A stretch of 64,000 nucleotides of DNA, from the NCBI GenBank assembly GCA_947179485.1, contig OX359247.1, positions 28,992,801 to 29,056,800 on the forward strand. The letters are read 5' to 3'. Source of the stretch: Allacma fusca. Lineage: Eukaryota > Arthropoda > Collembola > Symphypleona > Sminthuridae. The translations under genes and the position numbers were made by a program. Positions 62,601-64,000 of this stretch are shown piece by piece. Positions within the stretch are counted from its first letter, which is position 1, and the number at the start of each line of letters is the position of its first letter. A model generated the notes under the pieces. The model searched no databases. It was given only the letters and a program-made list of their open reading frames with translations, and had not been told where the DNA came from.

Positions 62601-64000
62601 CATGCAGAGAGCATAACATGGACCTGGATAAGTACTTGGCTTACATTTGCCTCAAGTGAATTGTACGTATACACGCAGTCAATAATGAATCTGAACTTAA
62701 CCTACGCATCCATTTTTAATTTTAAGTTTGAATCTTAACATGAATTCTCTGTATTTTAAATTTCTCAAGTTTCGTGCAGCTTGCAATATATCCAACTGAA
62801 CTCTGAGCAGGATTTGCAACTATTAAAAGCAGAAATCAATCGAGTGGTTTTATCCTGCAGGAACATGAACAGTAACCTCAAACTCAAGTAACGGTTGCAA
62901 ACTGGAACTTCAATTATTTAAGAAATAATTGTCCACCTTAAAACTCCAATCAATTTCATATTTATTCTGCATTCTTCCTGCTCCGACTCGTAATCAGCAT
63001 AAAAATTCAGCCCAGTCACCGCTGAGACTTCAACGTAAGGATTTTGACATCATATTAAGGAAGGTTATAGGAGAAGCGAAATGAAACGAACATTAAGCAG
63101 TAGCAACTAGATTCAGAGTAATTGTGTCAGATTTGAATTCCGCGACATTCTTTATTTCACATTTTATGATGCGATAGCGTGCCACATAGGTCTTAAATCC
63201 AAACTAAAGAAAGAATTATTGTGATTTAGATAAGAATTGTCCGTGTAATCTGAAAATTTCGTTGTAACCGCAAGACCAATCCGAAGTGAGAAGACCTCTA
63301 GCAAAAGCTCCACTTCCCATATACAGAGCCATAATCAAATATTACAATTCAACAGCATCGACAGTCTCTATACACAACACACTTACAACAAGGGCTAGTG
63401 TACTATTACAAGGGCTTCAAAAAACGACAAGTTTTAACGCAATACTATGATTGCGTTAAAATTAATTACATGCCCCGTTTACTATTTGTGTTGAGTTGAG
63501 GGTATAAGAATATAAAGTAAATACTATATTTTTTTCTGCCAAATTAATTCCAGCAATGAAATTCTTAAAGTTATACAGAGAAACAAGCAGATCAGGATTT
63601 TTTTGTGTACTTATATTTTTGAATTACAAGGGAGGAACTTGCCCGTCAAGGAGTATCCGTTTTGCAATTTTCTACTAGAAGGTTATTAATTTTACAGGAC
63701 TCATTCCTCCGTTCCTTTCCCTCAGGCTCCAGCCCTTGTTTTACTTTAATTGCAAACTAGCCTGATTTCCTATGTGTAATGGCGTGTGCGTTAGAATCCG
63801 TAATAATTTTAGCAGTACTGTACTCCCCTGTTTTTCCCATTTCCTCAAATAATTCCTTCTACTGTAAACTGCATTTGTTTTTTCCCTTCACAAGAATTAC
63901 ATAAACATGTTTTATTTTCCATAAGCTCCTGTACAGTAGATCTTTCACGTAAGCTTCTCTATGCTAATTTCAGTTTTGAATGTTTATAAAGTAAATGATC
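62601..64000. other. no gene recognised
   Basis: AT-rich, largely unique-looking sequence right of the minisatellite. I found no splice-flanked exon with a recognisable domain and no microsatellite above 15 bases. Confidence 0.6.

Noticed and set aside
1-64000. CRISPR arrays, operons or bacterial-type genes
   Set aside because: No regularly spaced direct repeats with unique spacers, and the gene structure is clearly intron-rich eukaryotic.

Overview
The window looks like non-prokaryotic, arthropod-type genomic DNA. It is AT-rich, gene-poor and full of microsatellites. The only recognisable long gene is split into small exons separated by introns of 17-21 kb. That gene belongs to the dpr family (defective proboscis extension response; two-immunoglobulin cell-surface proteins of arthropod neurons), which is the main reason for calling an arthropod. 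The species cannot be told from the sequence. A crustacean such as a copepod is a guess only.

The dpr-like gene lies on the minus strand. Three exons are visible, reading from high to low coordinates: 38660-38499 (C-terminal half of Ig1), 21463-21329 (end of Ig1, linker and start of Ig2) and 588-381 (rest of Ig2). All three have canonical AG/GT splice borders and compatible phases (0, 0, then out in phase 1). Together they encode about 169 residues without a stop. The exon carrying the first half of Ig1, the signal-peptide exon and the C-terminal exons were not found. They are either outside the window or too diverged to see by eye.

A second, compact gene sits at about 57.6-58.27 kb on the same strand. 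It has a TATA box, an initiator-like start about 30 bases downstream, three coding exons with two introns of about 100 bases, a stop codon and an AATAAA signal. It encodes an 81-residue precursor: signal peptide, acidic spacer, a KQKR processing site and a six-cysteine mature peptide with a C-C-CC-C-C order. I do not recognise the family. This is the most interesting object in the window and the best candidate for something undescribed. If the missing 5' dpr exons lie beyond 64 kb, this gene is nested inside a dpr intron.

The rest is intron or intergenic DNA. It holds many (GA)n/(CT)n, (CA)n/(GT)n and ATT microsatellites; one tRNA-derived SINE-like head near 5.3 kb; a 39-bp-arm inverted repeat at 23.5 kb; a 25-bp-period minisatellite at 61.7-62.6 kb; and several short words scattered far more often than chance allows (GGAGAAAG, GCTTTCAC, TACATATGTA, GGCTAAGRAGCAAA). 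No complete tRNA, rRNA, CRISPR array or intact transposase was seen. Most long open frames in the window have no recognisable domain and look like chance.
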